Assembly: GCF_024199845.1 (NCBI RefSeq)
Contig: NZ_JANADO010000001.1
Location: forward strand, 5,022,001-5,086,000
Source: Bradyrhizobium sp. CCGB12
Lineage (GTDB): Bacteria; Pseudomonadota; Alphaproteobacteria; Rhizobiales; Xanthobacteraceae
Direction of reading: 5' to 3'
Length of the DNA: 64,000 nt
Shown: one piece after another, positions 34,501 through 39,672 of the stretch
How the letters are laid out: the number at the start of each line of letters is the position of its first letter
How positions within the stretch are numbered: the first letter of the stretch is position 1
The notes under the pieces: model-generated
Told to the model about the DNA's origin: nothing
Seen by the model: the letters and a program-made list of their open reading frames with translations, nothing else
Database searches by the model: none
Program-made: the position numbers and the translations under genes

Positions 34501-36282
34501 CGCATCGCTCACCCGAGCGGTCAGCGAGTTCGGGCCATTGACGAGCGTGACCGTGGTGCTCCAGGTCCCGTTGCTCTGGACGATGGCGGTGCCAATAGCA
34601 GTGGCGCCGTCCAGGATGGTGACGGTGGCGCCTGCATCGGCGACGCCCACCGTACCGGTGATGGTTTGACTGGCCTGGCTGACTGGCCCGCTCGTGCTGG
34701 TGATCTCGACCGTCGGTGCCGTCGTGTCGAGGTTGAAAACAACGGGGACGCTCGTGGTAACGTTGGCGCTAGGATCCAAAGCCACGATGCTGTGGTCGCC
34801 GTCTCCTGCCAACGTAACCGCTATGCTCCAAACGCCGCCTGAGCCAACAGTGACCGTTCCAATTTGCGTGGTGGCACCGTTATAGGTGTCATACAGCGTC
34901 ACTGTGCTTCCAACGAAGGACGGATCAACTGTTCCGCTGATCGTTTGATTTCCTTGGTTGATTGGGCCGCCTGCACTGCTGATAATGACGGGGCCGAACG
35001 AAGCCACGAGAACGGCTTGCGATGTATCCAAAGTGGGGACGAGCGGTTTTGATGCGGACGTAGAACCTCCCGTGATGGAGGCGAGAGTCACAGCAACCGG
35101 AGTGATCGATCCCGCACCAGCTTGGCCTTTTATGTCGTCCGCGATAACAGTGGTCGGAGCTTCAGTGGGTGATGGTGGGGGACTCCCAGCGAACTTCTGC
35201 AGCGACTTTGTATCGACATCTCCTCGCTTGCCGTCGCTAGGGGCCGGAGTGTCTGGAGCGATCTGCTTCCCGATATCGTAGGTCGTTAATACCTGCTGAA
35301 AAACGTTGAATTCCTGCGCAACCTGGCCTGGGGTCTTGCTGACAGTTTGGGTGACCACCTCGAAATTGGCGGTCGGCGTGATCGTTAGCGATGGACCGTC
35401 GCTGGTAACTATCCCGATTGGTTCTCCCGCGACATAAACACCTTGAAGCAAACTCGTCGGATCGCATTTGTACACCTGCACGGAATGAACGCGGCCATCT
35501 TGCTGATCAGCGACGGAAACCGAGACTTTTCCATCCACAGCATCGACGCTGAGAAGGACGGCAGTACCGCGAATTCCAATCACGGCTGTAGGTGTCGCGA
35601 CCTGCATGTCACCCGTTTTGGCAACCTGGCCAGCGACGAAACTGGCGGCACCTTGGATGAGAGTGAACATCGAATGGTTCGTGCCACTCGTCAGACTAAC
35701 TAAGGTACCGCTCGCGCTACTCTGCCCCTCATATCCCAATTCGTTCAACATGAAGCGAGCATTGGCGCTGAGGTTGAACGTGGTGCCGTCGATCAGAACG
35801 AGACCGAGGGTGGAGCTACTTCCAGTCTGCACGACATCGTTCTGATAAACGACGTCTCCATTATTTGCCTCGATCGTAACGCCGTTGCGAACGATGCTGG
35901 CGCTTCCCGTTACAGTCGCGACACGGCCAATCACCTTTCCGGCGGCGGCATTTCCTCCGGCTTGCGCAAAGGTTTGATAGCCGGTGAGGGCTTCAACAAC
36001 TCTCGCATCGAGCAGCGCGCCGTCCGCCGAGCTGAGCGGCGAACGCTTGTCACCTAGAAAGTAATTGGGGATCGTGATCCGATGGTTAGGATCGGAAATG
36101 ATGAGGTCATGGCCCGAACGTGCATATTCCCCTGAGAAAAGGAGATGCGCGTCGGGAACGATGAGTGCGTGGGCTTTGGCAGGCTCAGGGAATCTAAAGG
36201 ACCCCCAAGCCACCTCAGATCCGGCAACATCCTTTTGGCTCAATGGGGTATTCAAACCAGCGCCCCACCCGTAAATTTGCAA
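22591..36282 (-). CDS. Giant FecR-domain / Ig-like repeat / RTX exoprotein (about 4560 aa)
   Basis: One uninterrupted frame of 4563 codons. Residues about 110-260 form a FecR-like domain (GRVATVTGSASIVRNGVTIE, DVVQTGSSSTLGLVLIDGTT, ATPTAVIGIRGTAVL), preceded by a segment typical of such proteins (LLFSGEYARSGHDLIISDPN). A Pro/Ser linker leads to a bacterial Ig-like array (about 440-2970) built of 184-residue units. About 1,550 residues of RTX-type calcium-binding repeats follow (GGNDTFNG, GNDLIDGRGGYD, GSDTFVYADGGGADTITDFD). The C-terminus (NTIVYVNSS ... DMEIVLSNVTANTLTSQDFL) resembles type I secretion signals. There is no N-terminal Sec signal. Such proteins are secreted by ABC/TolC systems and act as adhesins or matrix proteins; no transporter genes are in the window. 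The TTG start at 36282 lacks a ribosome binding site and lies in an A/T-rich motif; a GTG at 36213 is another option. Confidence 0.93.
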   Translation of the reverse strand: MQIYGWGAGLNTPLSQKDVAGSEVAWGSFRFPEPAKAHALIVPDAHLLFSGEYARSGHDLIISDPNHRITIPNYFLGDKRSPLSSADGALLDARVVEALTGYQTFAQAGGNAAAGKVIGRVATVTGSASIVRNGVTIEANNGDVVYQNDVVQTGSSSTLGLVLIDGTTFNLSANARFMLNELGYEGQSSASGTLVSLTSGTNHSMFTLIQGAASFVAGQVAKTGDMQVATPTAVIGIRGTAVLLSVDAVDGKVSVSVADQQDGRVHSVQVYKCDPTSLLQGVYVAGEPIGIVTSDGPSLTITPTANFEVVTQTVSKTPGQVAQEFNVFQQVLTTYDIGKQIAPDTPAPSDGKRGDVDTKSLQKFAGSPPPSPTEAPTTVIADDIKGQAGAGSITPVAVTLASITGGSTSASKPLVPTLDTSQAVLVASFGPVIISSAGGPINQGNQTISGTVDPSFVGSTVTLYDTYNGATTQIGTVTVGSGGVWSIAVTLAGDGDHSIVALDPSANVTTSVPVVFNLDTTAPTVEITSTSGPVSQASQTITGTVGVADAGATVTILDGATAIGTAIVQSNGTWSTTVTLVNGPNSLTARVSDAAGNTATSSAVVYTLSTTGPTVTEALVADTGTSATDHVTANPALSGTGLANTLVHFTIDGSPIATTVTTDAQGAWSFTPSGLADGPHTIVASQTDTFGNTGSASLSFTLDTTAPTIAIASAGGPVNQASQTITGTVGVTDAGATVTILDGAATIGTAIVQANGSWSSTVTLNQGSNSLTARVSDAAGNTATSGAVVYTLSTTGPTVTEALVADTGTSATDHVTANPALNGTGLANTAVHLTIDGVLSTTTTTTDAQGAWSFTPSGLVDGLHSVVASQTDPFGNTGSASLSFTLDTTAPNVAITSAGGSTNQASQTITGTVGAADVGATVTILDGTTAIGTAIVQGNGNWSTTVTLNQGSNSLTARVSDAAGNTAASSAVVYTLSTVGPTVTEALIADTGTSATDHVTANPALSGTGLANTAVHFTINGNPIAATVTTDAQGAWSFTPSGLADGLHTIVASQTDTFGNTGSASLSFTLDTAAPTVAITSAGGPVNQASQTITGTVGVADVGATVTILDGTTAIGTAIVQGNGIWSTTVTLNNGPNSLTARVSDAAGNTATSSAVVYTLSTTGPTVTETLVADTGTSATDQVTANPALSGTGLANTVVQFIIDGSPIATTVTTDAQGAWSFTPSGLADGPHTIVVSQTDPFGNTGSASLSFTLDTAAPTVAITSAGGPVNQASQTITGTVGVADAGVTVTILDGATAIGTAIVQGNGSWSTTVTLNQGSNSLTARVSDAAGNTAASSAVVYTLSTVGPTVTEALVADTGTSITDRVTANPALNGTGLANTVVNLTIDGVLSTTTVTADAQGAWSFAPSGLTDGPHTVVASQTDTFGNTGSASLSFTLDTTAPTVAITSAGGQVNQASQTITGTVGVADAGATVTILDGATTIGTAIVQANGSWSGTVTLNNGSNSLTARVSDAAGNTATSGAVVYALSTTGPTVTETLVTDTGTSATDHVTANPALSGAGLANTVVRFTIDGSPIAATTTTDAQGAWSFTPSGLTDGPHTVVASQTDTFGNTGSSSLSFILDTTAPTVAITSPGGPVNQASQTITGTVGVADAGATVTILDGTTAIGTAIVQGNGGWSTSVTLNNGPNSLTARVSDAAGNTTTSAAVVYTLSTIGPTVTEILAADTGTSATDHVTANPALSGIGLANTVVHFTIDGSPIAATTTTDAQGAWSFAPNGLSDGPHTIVASQTDTFGNAGSASLSFTLDTSAPTVSITSAGGPVNQASQTITGAVGVADAGTTVTILDGAATIGTAIVQANGSWSSTVTLNQGSNSLTARVSDAAGNTATSGAVVYTLSTVGPTVTEVLAADTGSSVTDHVTANPGLNGTGLANTVVHFTIDGSPIAATTTTDAQGAWSFTPSGLTDGPHTIVASQTDPFGNTGSASLSFTLDTTSPAGGAPDLTAGSDSGSSSTDNITSATSPSFTVSLNPTDAIGDTVQLLLGGSPLAHPITHVITAADVTAGNVSLTVTAGDLGADGAKQISAQFSDAAGNSSTTASLSFTLDATAPNVAITSTGGPVNQASQTITGTVGIADAGATVTILDGATAIGTAIVQANGSWSSTVTLNNGANSLTARVSDAAGNTATSSAVVYTLSITGPTVTEVLVADTGTSATDHVTADPALSGTGIANTLVHFTIDGSPIAATVTTDAQGAWSFTPSGLTDGPHTIVASQTDTFGNTGSASLSFTLDTTAPTVAITSSGGPVNQASQAISGTVGVADAGATVTILDGTTAIGTAIVQGNGSWSTNVTLANGPNSLTARVSDAAGNTTTSSAVVYTLSTVGPTVTEVLAADTGSSVTDHVTANPGLNGTGLANTVVHFTIDGSPIATTVTTDAQGAWSFTPSGLSDGPHTIVASQTDPFGNTGSASLSFTLDTTAPAGGAPDLTAGSDSGSSSTDNITSATSPSFTVSLNPTDAIGDTVQLLLGGSPLAHPVTHVITAADVTAGSVTLTVTGGDLGADGAKQISAQFNDVAGNSSTTAALSFTLDTTAPTVAITSAGGPVNQASQTITGTVGVTDAGATVTILDGATAIGTAIVQGNGAWSSTVTLNQGGNSLAARVSDAAGNTTTSGAVVYTLSTVGPTVTEVLAADTGTSVTDHVTANPTVSGTGLANTVVHLTIDGVLSTSTVTTDAQGAWSFTPSGLSDGPHTVVASQTDTFGNTGSASLSFTLDTTAPSGGTPDLTTGSDSGISGTDNITSAISPSFTVALNPAAAIGDTVQLLLGGSPLAHPVTHVITAADVTAGSVSVTVAAGDLGADGAKQISAQFSDAAGNSSTTASLSFTLDTTAPTVAITSPGGPVNQASQTITGTVGVADAGATVTILDGATTIGTAIVQGNGSWSSTVTLNNGANSLTARVSDAAGNTTTNSAVVYFVGVPGAILGDAGDNSLTGTAGNDAFQGFGGNDTFNGLLGVDRAVYVDATGAITADLTAGTVTGPSVGTDTLVGIEAIQGSNFADHYSAVGFSGNSGVPGTPVGFNSFEGMGGDDIIVGTVNPSGEILTRISYVSATAAVVVDFAAGTTNGDASVGNDSFTNVNMVIGSAFGDTLRGSDNPNGTFEQYDARAGNDLIDGRGGYDFAVYSNDVTTTTGITVNFAAGTVTGDATIGADTLRSVEAVRGTNFADTYNATGFSGTSINAGSSGTFNNFEGMGGNDNILGNGNTRLQYTQSTAGVTVDLLAGTAIGDGSVGNDTFAGVNSVMGSIFADTFSGSGANENFMGLAGDDFIDGKGGFDTAQYANLSFTTGGISVHLAAGTVTGDASSGTDTLRSIEGIQGTNFADTYDATNFGVTGAIDPATGLPYANSGNNGTFNQFEGMGGNDVITGNGNTRLTYANATGPVTITFSLNGWTSSTSGASGTVTGDGSVGTDIFSGVSSVSGSSFADTITGSNNPNNTSEEFAGRGGNDFIDGKTGFDRAFYNNDGSASGIQVNMASGVVTGDASIGADTLRSIEAIRGTAFADTYVATNFGVSGPNLGDFGTLNEFEGMAGNDSITGNGSTRIAFYNAQNGVTVDLIAGNSHGTVAGDLADVGTDTFADVNAVRGSTFGDVILGDANANALDGRDGNDRIDGRAGADTLTGGNGSDTFVYADGGGADTITDFDRTQGDTIDLTGMSGIFTLADVQAKSTVSAGNTIINFGGGNTLTLIGVTSLQQSDFVFPNGTNGTSGSDVLLGTSQADAISGLAGNDRLQGFGGNDLLDGGADFDRAVYTDATGGISVSLTAGTASGPGVGTDTLVAIEGAVGSDFADTFNASGFVGITGTPGTPIGFNEFEGRGGNDTILSAVNVLGAALTRVSYVSATAGVTVDIAAGTADGNGTVGHDTFVGSGILAVWGSSLADTLFGSNNGFATLEVFAGFADNDVIDGRGGFDRVDYNNDPATTSGITVNLAAGTLTGDSSVGTDTLVSIEAVRGTNFADTYNASGFSSTSTNSGSLGTFNEFTGEGGNDIITGNGNTRIGFNNATAGVVVDIATGTAAGNSTVGSDTFTGVNAVMGTMFTDSLSGSGINETFTGLGGNDTIDGRGGFDTASYNNIYLSTGGVTIDMATGTATGDSSIGTDTLRSIEAIQGTALADTYVATGYGLAGALNVGNNGSFNQFEGLGGDDVITGNGNTRLTYANATGPVTIIFGLNSWTSTTSGASGSVTGDGSVGTDTFSGVGAVSGSSFADTITGSNNPNGTAEDFAGRGGNDLIDGKAGFDRAFYNNDGSTSGIQVDMASGVVTGDASIGTDTLRSIEAIRGTNFDDILTATNFGTSGANAGDFGTLNEFEGMDGNDAITGNGNTRIAFYNALDGVTVDLAAGNSHGTASGDLAGTGTDSFVGVNAVRGSAFTDFIFGDAGSNTLDGQAGNDVIQGRGGADTLIGGAGSDQFVFAAVSDSTIANHDTISDFVHAADTIDTTAIAGVTSVQGLLSGSAQIDAHSIGWIQSGANTIVYVNSSTVAQNQGAADMEIVLSNVTANTLTSQDFLLHI
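22900..27362 (-). repeat. Two tandem RTX superblocks, offset 2346 nt
   Basis: The RTX part is a duplication. Matching segments such as NTRIAFYNA ... DVTVDLxAGNSHGT (near 23150 and 25496) and the NNPNxTxEEFAGRGGNDxID region (near 23438 and 25784) are both spaced by 2346 nt (782 codons). Copy 1 spans about 25016-27362 and copy 2 about 22900-25015. They have diverged more than the Ig units, so this duplication is older. Confidence 0.85.
27375..34735 (-). repeat. Tandem Ig-like repeat array, exact 552-nt period, with three 339-nt insert modules
   Basis: The same landmark (antisense of SDAAGNT near the end of each Ig unit) recurs at 34493, 33941, 33389, 32837, 32285, 31733, 31181, 30629, 29738, 29186, 28295 and 27404. 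Eight intervals are exactly 552 nt (184 codons) and three are exactly 891 nt, i.e. 552 + 339. The extra 113 codons are a distinct domain (DLTAGSDSGSSSTDNITSAT ... TVQLLLGGSPLAHP). Each 184-residue unit contains two Ig-like domains of about 98 and 86 residues. The absence of any indel across about 7.1 kb points to recent or ongoing homogenisation. Confidence 0.92.
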
Positions 36283-36340
36283 TTTAAATAATTAAATGCT
36301 AATAACACCACAGAAATTTAATTAAAAGAGCTTTTTTGAT
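36280..36340 (-). promoter_or_regulatory. A/T-rich island at the 5' end of the giant RTX gene
   Basis: In DNA of otherwise high GC, the bases just upstream of and including the apparent RTX start are nearly all A/T. They contain ATTATTTAAATTG on the minus strand (36292-36280). The same 13-mer occurs at 42731-42743. Such T-A-rich islands are typical binding places for MucR/Ros or H-NS-like silencers in alphaproteobacteria; that role is inferred here. Confidence 0.4.
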
Positions 36341-36461
36341 CTGCGCTGCAACCCTGAAGCCTGCAGCGGTTGACCCGCGATAATCACGCCGACCTCGTAA
36401 GAGTCACGCTGGTCTGCGGCTGACATTACGATTCAGCCGACACGCGCTGGGCCCAACTCGC

Positions 36462-36677
36462 ATGGTACAATCAAGAGCGTTTCGTCGCGTGGACCTGTTC
36501 GAGGTGCGCCGTCAGCTGGTGCGCGCCCGGAATCGGCATTCCAACAACAGAGACATTGTAAGGCGTATCAACGGCCTGCTATGCCGAATCTATCACTTGG
36601 ATGCGATTGACCCCAAGCAAGGTCAGCGAATCCGAAAAGCTGTTCAATTTGTGCTCCGAGGTACATCCAAGGATTAG
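36462..36677 (+). CDS. Possible hypothetical protein (71 aa)
   Basis: A basic, hydrophilic, probably helical protein (FRRVDLFEVRRQLVRARNRH, IVRRINGLLCRIYHLDAIDP). No convincing ribosome binding site and no known family. Codon use is compatible with coding. It sits divergently from the RTX gene in an orphan-rich segment. The call is tentative. Confidence 0.35.
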   Translation: MVQSRAFRRVDLFEVRRQLVRARNRHSNNRDIVRRINGLLCRIYHLDAIDPKQGQRIRKAVQFVLRGTSKD

Positions 36678-36726
36678 TAGACCAACGTCCGGTGTCACAG
36701 ATCCTTACGGCCCCGGCGCTCAGCCA

Positions 36727-37059
36727 TCACATTGGAGCGGGTGCTTGCGCGGATTCTTTCGCTCGCCAAGCGTATCCTTGCGCATCTCGGTCAGCGGGCA
36801 ATTGCGAAGGGACCTCAGGTTGACCGCCGTTGGCAGTTGTTGCCGGGTTGACACTGGGCTGGGGGTTACGTGCCTGATCGGCAGCATCAGCCTCCCCGAC
36901 CAATAGAACCTGTAGCCGCTCCATGGCCGATCGTTCTTCGGTCAAGCGCCTCTCAATGTACTGCCGCTCAACCTCGGTCAGCGATGTTTGGAGCAGTCGA
37001 ATGTACCGCTCGATGTTCTTCCGATGGGTCTGGAAACGGACAATCTCTATGTCGATCAT
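36727..37059 (-). CDS. Conserved hypothetical protein, coiled N-terminal domain (110 aa)
   Basis: The first 55 residues are a charged helix pair (IEIVRFQTHRKNIERYIRLL, LTEVERQYIERRLTEERSAM) of a kind seen repeatedly in small orphan proteins of Bradyrhizobium. The remaining half is a low-complexity Pro/Ala/Gln tail. No signal or membrane segment. Function is unknown; the helical domain could mediate oligomerisation. Confidence 0.7.
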   Translation of the reverse strand: MIDIEIVRFQTHRKNIERYIRLLQTSLTEVERQYIERRLTEERSAMERLQVLLVGEADAADQARNPQPSVNPATTANGGQPEVPSQLPADRDAQGYAWRAKESAQAPAPM

Positions 37060-37286
37060 CTTCTATCCGGCGAGGTGGAATACAATTTCGAAAACAGCTC
37101 TCGAAGGCGCCGATTAAAAAAAATTGAATTTAGAATAGCATATTTAAAATGGCAGAATACTTCGCGTGAATCAAGAGGCGCTCTGTGTTCATTGCATTGA
37201 GCCGGATCTTTTTGGGTTTGCGCGAATTCGAATTTCTCATACTCTTCTCATATTGAAATTTGAAATTTTAATCATGGGGCAGCGTT

Positions 37287-37499
37287 ATGTCGAGTGCGAT
37301 TGAGTTGATTGTTGACGGCTTCACTCGGCTGAAAGACCAACAGTCGCTCGAAGCTCTCAGGATGCATCGCCGGCGGTTGGCCGCTGATCTAAAGGCCAGA
37401 ACTGGTTTCGATTGCCGATCATCTATCGTCCAAATCGAGCAGGACATCGCTGCCATTGAGGCGGGGCTGCAGACGCTTTCTGGACCGATCGGCGGTTGA
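37287..37499 (+). CDS. Conserved hypothetical protein (70 aa)
   Basis: A small soluble helical protein (SSAIELIVDGFTRLKDQQSL, ALRMHRRRLAADLKART, VQIEQDIAAIEAGLQTL). A GGGGCAG element precedes the ATG, and an A/T-rich leader lies upstream. Size and pattern match a group of small orphan proteins in rhizobia. It shows the same kind of charged helices as the 110-residue protein at 36727-37059 but is not obviously homologous. Function is unknown. Confidence 0.6.
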   Translation: MSSAIELIVDGFTRLKDQQSLEALRMHRRRLAADLKARTGFDCRSSIVQIEQDIAAIEAGLQTLSGPIGG

Positions 37500-37574
37500 T
37501 GGGGCAAGCGGGGGGACGCGAGAAAAGGCCGAGGGAGATATGCTCCAGCCTGAGAGCGCTGAGTGGCCGTCGGT

Positions 37575-37838
37575 TTACGATGGCGGACCTTTGAGATTTG
37601 GAGCAACCGGCCCAGGAGAGCGCTTCGGCGCCCGCTCAATTTTCTTGGACGGCAGGTCGCGAGACATCCCACGCTGCACTTGGGCTACCGATGATTTGGA
37701 GGCGCGGGCAACCAGCCACAGATCGTTTCCGCAAATGGCGCATTCGTAAAGCTTCAGCTCGTAGTCGCGCGCAATCGGAAAGAGCGCCTTGAGCGTTCGG
37801 GCTTGGCTACAAATCATGCATCCGGCTTCGCCGTTCAC
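37575..37838 (-). CDS. Hypothetical protein with two CxxC pairs (87 aa)
   Basis: The frame is open from 37895, but the GTG at 37838 has GGAAA 8 bases upstream and is preferred. Two Cys pairs, CMIC and CAIC about 30 residues apart (TLKALFPIARDYELKLYECA between), suggest a zinc-ribbon or knuckle. The C-terminal part is basic and likely flexible. No known family is claimed; a metal-stabilised small regulator or adaptor is possible. Confidence 0.6.
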   Translation of the reverse strand: MNGEAGCMICSQARTLKALFPIARDYELKLYECAICGNDLWLVARASKSSVAQVQRGMSRDLPSKKIERAPKRSPGPVAPNLKGPPS

Positions 37839-38068
37839 GATAATTTTCCAAAGCGCAAATGGGTCACATAATGAGTAACAGAATCTGAGTCTCAATCAGA
37901 GAGCAAGGCGAAATCTCGAGCTGTCAATCGGCTTGCAATTGTTGCAGGCCGAATGAGATCGCGGATTAGCGCCTCGGCACCCTCACTTCGTCCCAGTTCA
38001 CGATGTGCTCCAATAGGCCCACAATGATTGCTCGAAATAGCTGGACTTCTGCGCCGACCGGAGCGTGC

Positions 38069-38329
38069 ATGCGGCGGCTCAAGTCTCTCAACGGAGTCCG
38101 ACCGCCAATGAAATCGGAAATCGTCGAACCAACTATCAAAGCGTGCCTTGCGGAAATCCACGCCAAGCTGAAGGCGGCCGAACAGGTCGCCAAGGCGGCA
38201 CATGCCTGCGCGGAGGCAGGTGGTGTGACCGAAGCAGTCCGAGTCTCAATGGATATCGAGCAGCTTGTCTACGAAGCTGGTCGGCTTCACGATGCCGCCC
38301 CCCTCCCTGCTCGAATGGAGCGCGATTAA
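38069..38329 (+). CDS. Conserved hypothetical helical protein (86 aa)
   Basis: The ATG at 38069 has GGAG 5 bases upstream; a second ATG at 38108 would give 73 residues. The sequence is Ala-rich and helical (KACLAEIHAKLKAAEQVAKA, VRVSMDIEQLVYEAGRLHDA). The opposite strand also has an open frame (37892-38203), but it lacks a ribosome binding site and protein character. Function is unknown; it belongs to the same orphan-rich stretch. Confidence 0.6.
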   Translation: MRRLKSLNGVRPPMKSEIVEPTIKACLAEIHAKLKAAEQVAKAAHACAEAGGVTEAVRVSMDIEQLVYEAGRLHDAAPLPARMERD

Positions 38330-38421
38330 GCAGGACTGAGATCCTCGCCCTTGGCGCGATGGGCAGGGCATAGGGATCGCAGGCTCTCTAAATGGATAGA
38401 GCGGTCCGCCCGTCGCTTTTG

Positions 38422-38814
38422 TCATCCCTGTTTCAGCCAGCGCTTCAGGACACGCCGTTGGGCGGCCCGGGCCGGCCTCTCATAGCGCGCCAATCCGACA
38501 AGACGCTTCGCTAATTTCGGGTTCGGGCATTCCGACAACGCAGCAAGCATGTCGTGGCGAGCCTGCCGGATGCGAGCCAGCCACAACTGGGCACGGACAA
38601 GATCATCGGTGTCGACTGGGCTCAGTTGCAACGCGAAGCCTGCCGTGATCGCGCCAAGTGATGCGCTTGAGCTGACATCGTCCTCCAATTTAAGACGGGA
38701 AAGCCCGTGTTGACGGGCGTTACGGCTCGACCTCGCCTTGCCGTCGCCTGTCTTCGGCCCCGTGCTTTGCTTGGCGTTCCGCCGGTTCGCTTCGATCTTT
38801 CGTTCTGACGTCAT
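38422..38814 (-). CDS. Hypothetical protein with TSERKIEANRRNA motif (130 aa)
   Basis: The preferred start is the ATG at 38814, since the N-terminal signature TSERKIEANRRNAKQSTGPK / GKARSSRNARQHGLS begins there; the frame is open to 38916. This basic, Asn/Arg-rich opening is a recurrent motif in orphan proteins of Bradyrhizobium and related genera, often near mobile DNA. The rest is helical (LVRAQLWLARIRQARHDMLA) and ends in a strongly basic tail. Nucleic-acid binding is plausible but not shown. Confidence 0.7.
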   Translation of the reverse strand: MTSERKIEANRRNAKQSTGPKTGDGKARSSRNARQHGLSRLKLEDDVSSSASLGAITAGFALQLSPVDTDDLVRAQLWLARIRQARHDMLAALSECPNPKLAKRLVGLARYERPARAAQRRVLKRWLKQG

Positions 38815-39027
38815 GCGCCGCGCTCGCTTATGCGTGCTTCTCCAGTCAGGTTTCGCTCGATCCGTCCAAAAGTTCAACTGTTCCATTGCGAGGTATCGTA
38901 TCGTTGGTGAAGGCAACCATCCAAGTTTTGGTTCTTACACTGTCTCGATGCTGAGCGGATGGTCGATAAAAACTGTCGGGCAACTACCCGGCGCTTTCAG
39001 CCAAAGATTCGGCCGGCTGAGGATTTG

Positions 39028-39177
39028 CTATTTCTTCGGCCTTCTAAAAAGGCTCTTGATGACGCTGATCGCCCAGACCACCGGTGTTGTCGGCGACGAC
39101 TTGCGCGGCGGAATCACAATCAGCACAAAGAGCAGGTTCAGCAGAAGCCAGCTGCCAACGATCAAATAGACCCGCAT
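39028..39177 (-). CDS. Very small membrane protein (49 aa) with LLN-LFVLIV-PPRK motif
   Basis: Reading the minus strand from the ATG at 39175-39177 to the TAG at 39028-39030 gives 49 residues: MRVYLIVGSWLLLNLLFVLI, then VIPPRKSSPTTPVV and a basic end (SLFRRPKK). GGGA sits 8 bases upstream. It has one membrane helix followed by a Pro-Pro-Arg-Lys boundary. The LLNxLFVLIVxPPRK block is nearly identical to that in the protein at 4545-4880, which strongly supports both frames as real. Function is unknown. Confidence 0.62.
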   Translation of the reverse strand: MRVYLIVGSWLLLNLLFVLIVIPPRKSSPTTPVVWAISVIKSLFRRPKK

Positions 39178-39672
39178 GAAAAATCCCGGGAGAATAAATA
39201 ATCAAAGGGTCAAATGAAGTTCCGAACGATTTGATTGAAGCGCAGGCGGGACGCCAGTTCAAGTCTTCGGCCAGCGCGCTGCAGACGGTCTGGACCGGAG
39301 TGTCTTTGATCTCGGCCGAGGAGCCTCGCAAACCGACCAACGTTGAGGGCTCTGGCGGAGGAAGCCGGCCTCATCGCTGGGTTGAACCGGGGAGTAGCAA
39401 AGCCGAGAGGCCGTCCTGCAGCTCGTCGCCTTCGGTCCCCCACGATTTGGCTTTGATTGTTACTTTGCATTGGGGTGCCGGACCGGCGCTCGCGGCGCAG
39501 ATTTTGCGGCGATGAGCAACAAGATTGCTGCAGAAAGGACTGGCGTTCCCCTGCGATTGGAGCGTTACTGAGTCGGCCGGGCGCGATGGCGGTACCGGTA
39601 TCTCACCTCGCGGATGCGGGGCTTCAGGCAGTGCGGCGACAAGCGCCGCTGTTCTTGGAGTAGGAGATACCC
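39178..39672. other. Gene-free stretch before recombination module
   Basis: About 500 bases with overlapping short frames on both strands, none with a good start or protein-like composition. The last 15 bases carry the AGGAG ribosome binding site of the YqaJ gene. Nothing else is recognised. Confidence 0.4.

Noticed and set aside
22900-34735. CRISPR-like periodic repeats
   Set aside because: The repeats are hundreds of bases long, continuous in one reading frame and encode protein domains; there are no short repeats with unique spacers and no cas genes.
27118-34885. Long plus-strand open frames (up to 557 codons) across the Ig repeats
   Set aside because: They are exactly antisense to the repeat units and recur with the same 552-nt period; composition (runs of Val/Ala/Pro or Arg/Gly/Asp) is an echo of the codon bias of the real minus-strand gene.
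36440-36480. Short plus-strand translation resembling a transposase end (WAQLAWYNQER)
   Set aside because: Only eleven residues, no inverted repeats or other transposase sequence nearby; it cannot be separated from chance.
37892-38203. Minus-strand 103-codon frame opposite 38069-38329
   Set aside because: No ribosome binding site; the plus-strand frame has a GGAG site and a more protein-like helical sequence.
38738-39169. Plus-strand 143-codon frame
   Set aside because: It crosses two better minus-strand genes (38422-38814 and 39028-39177) and has no supporting start signal.
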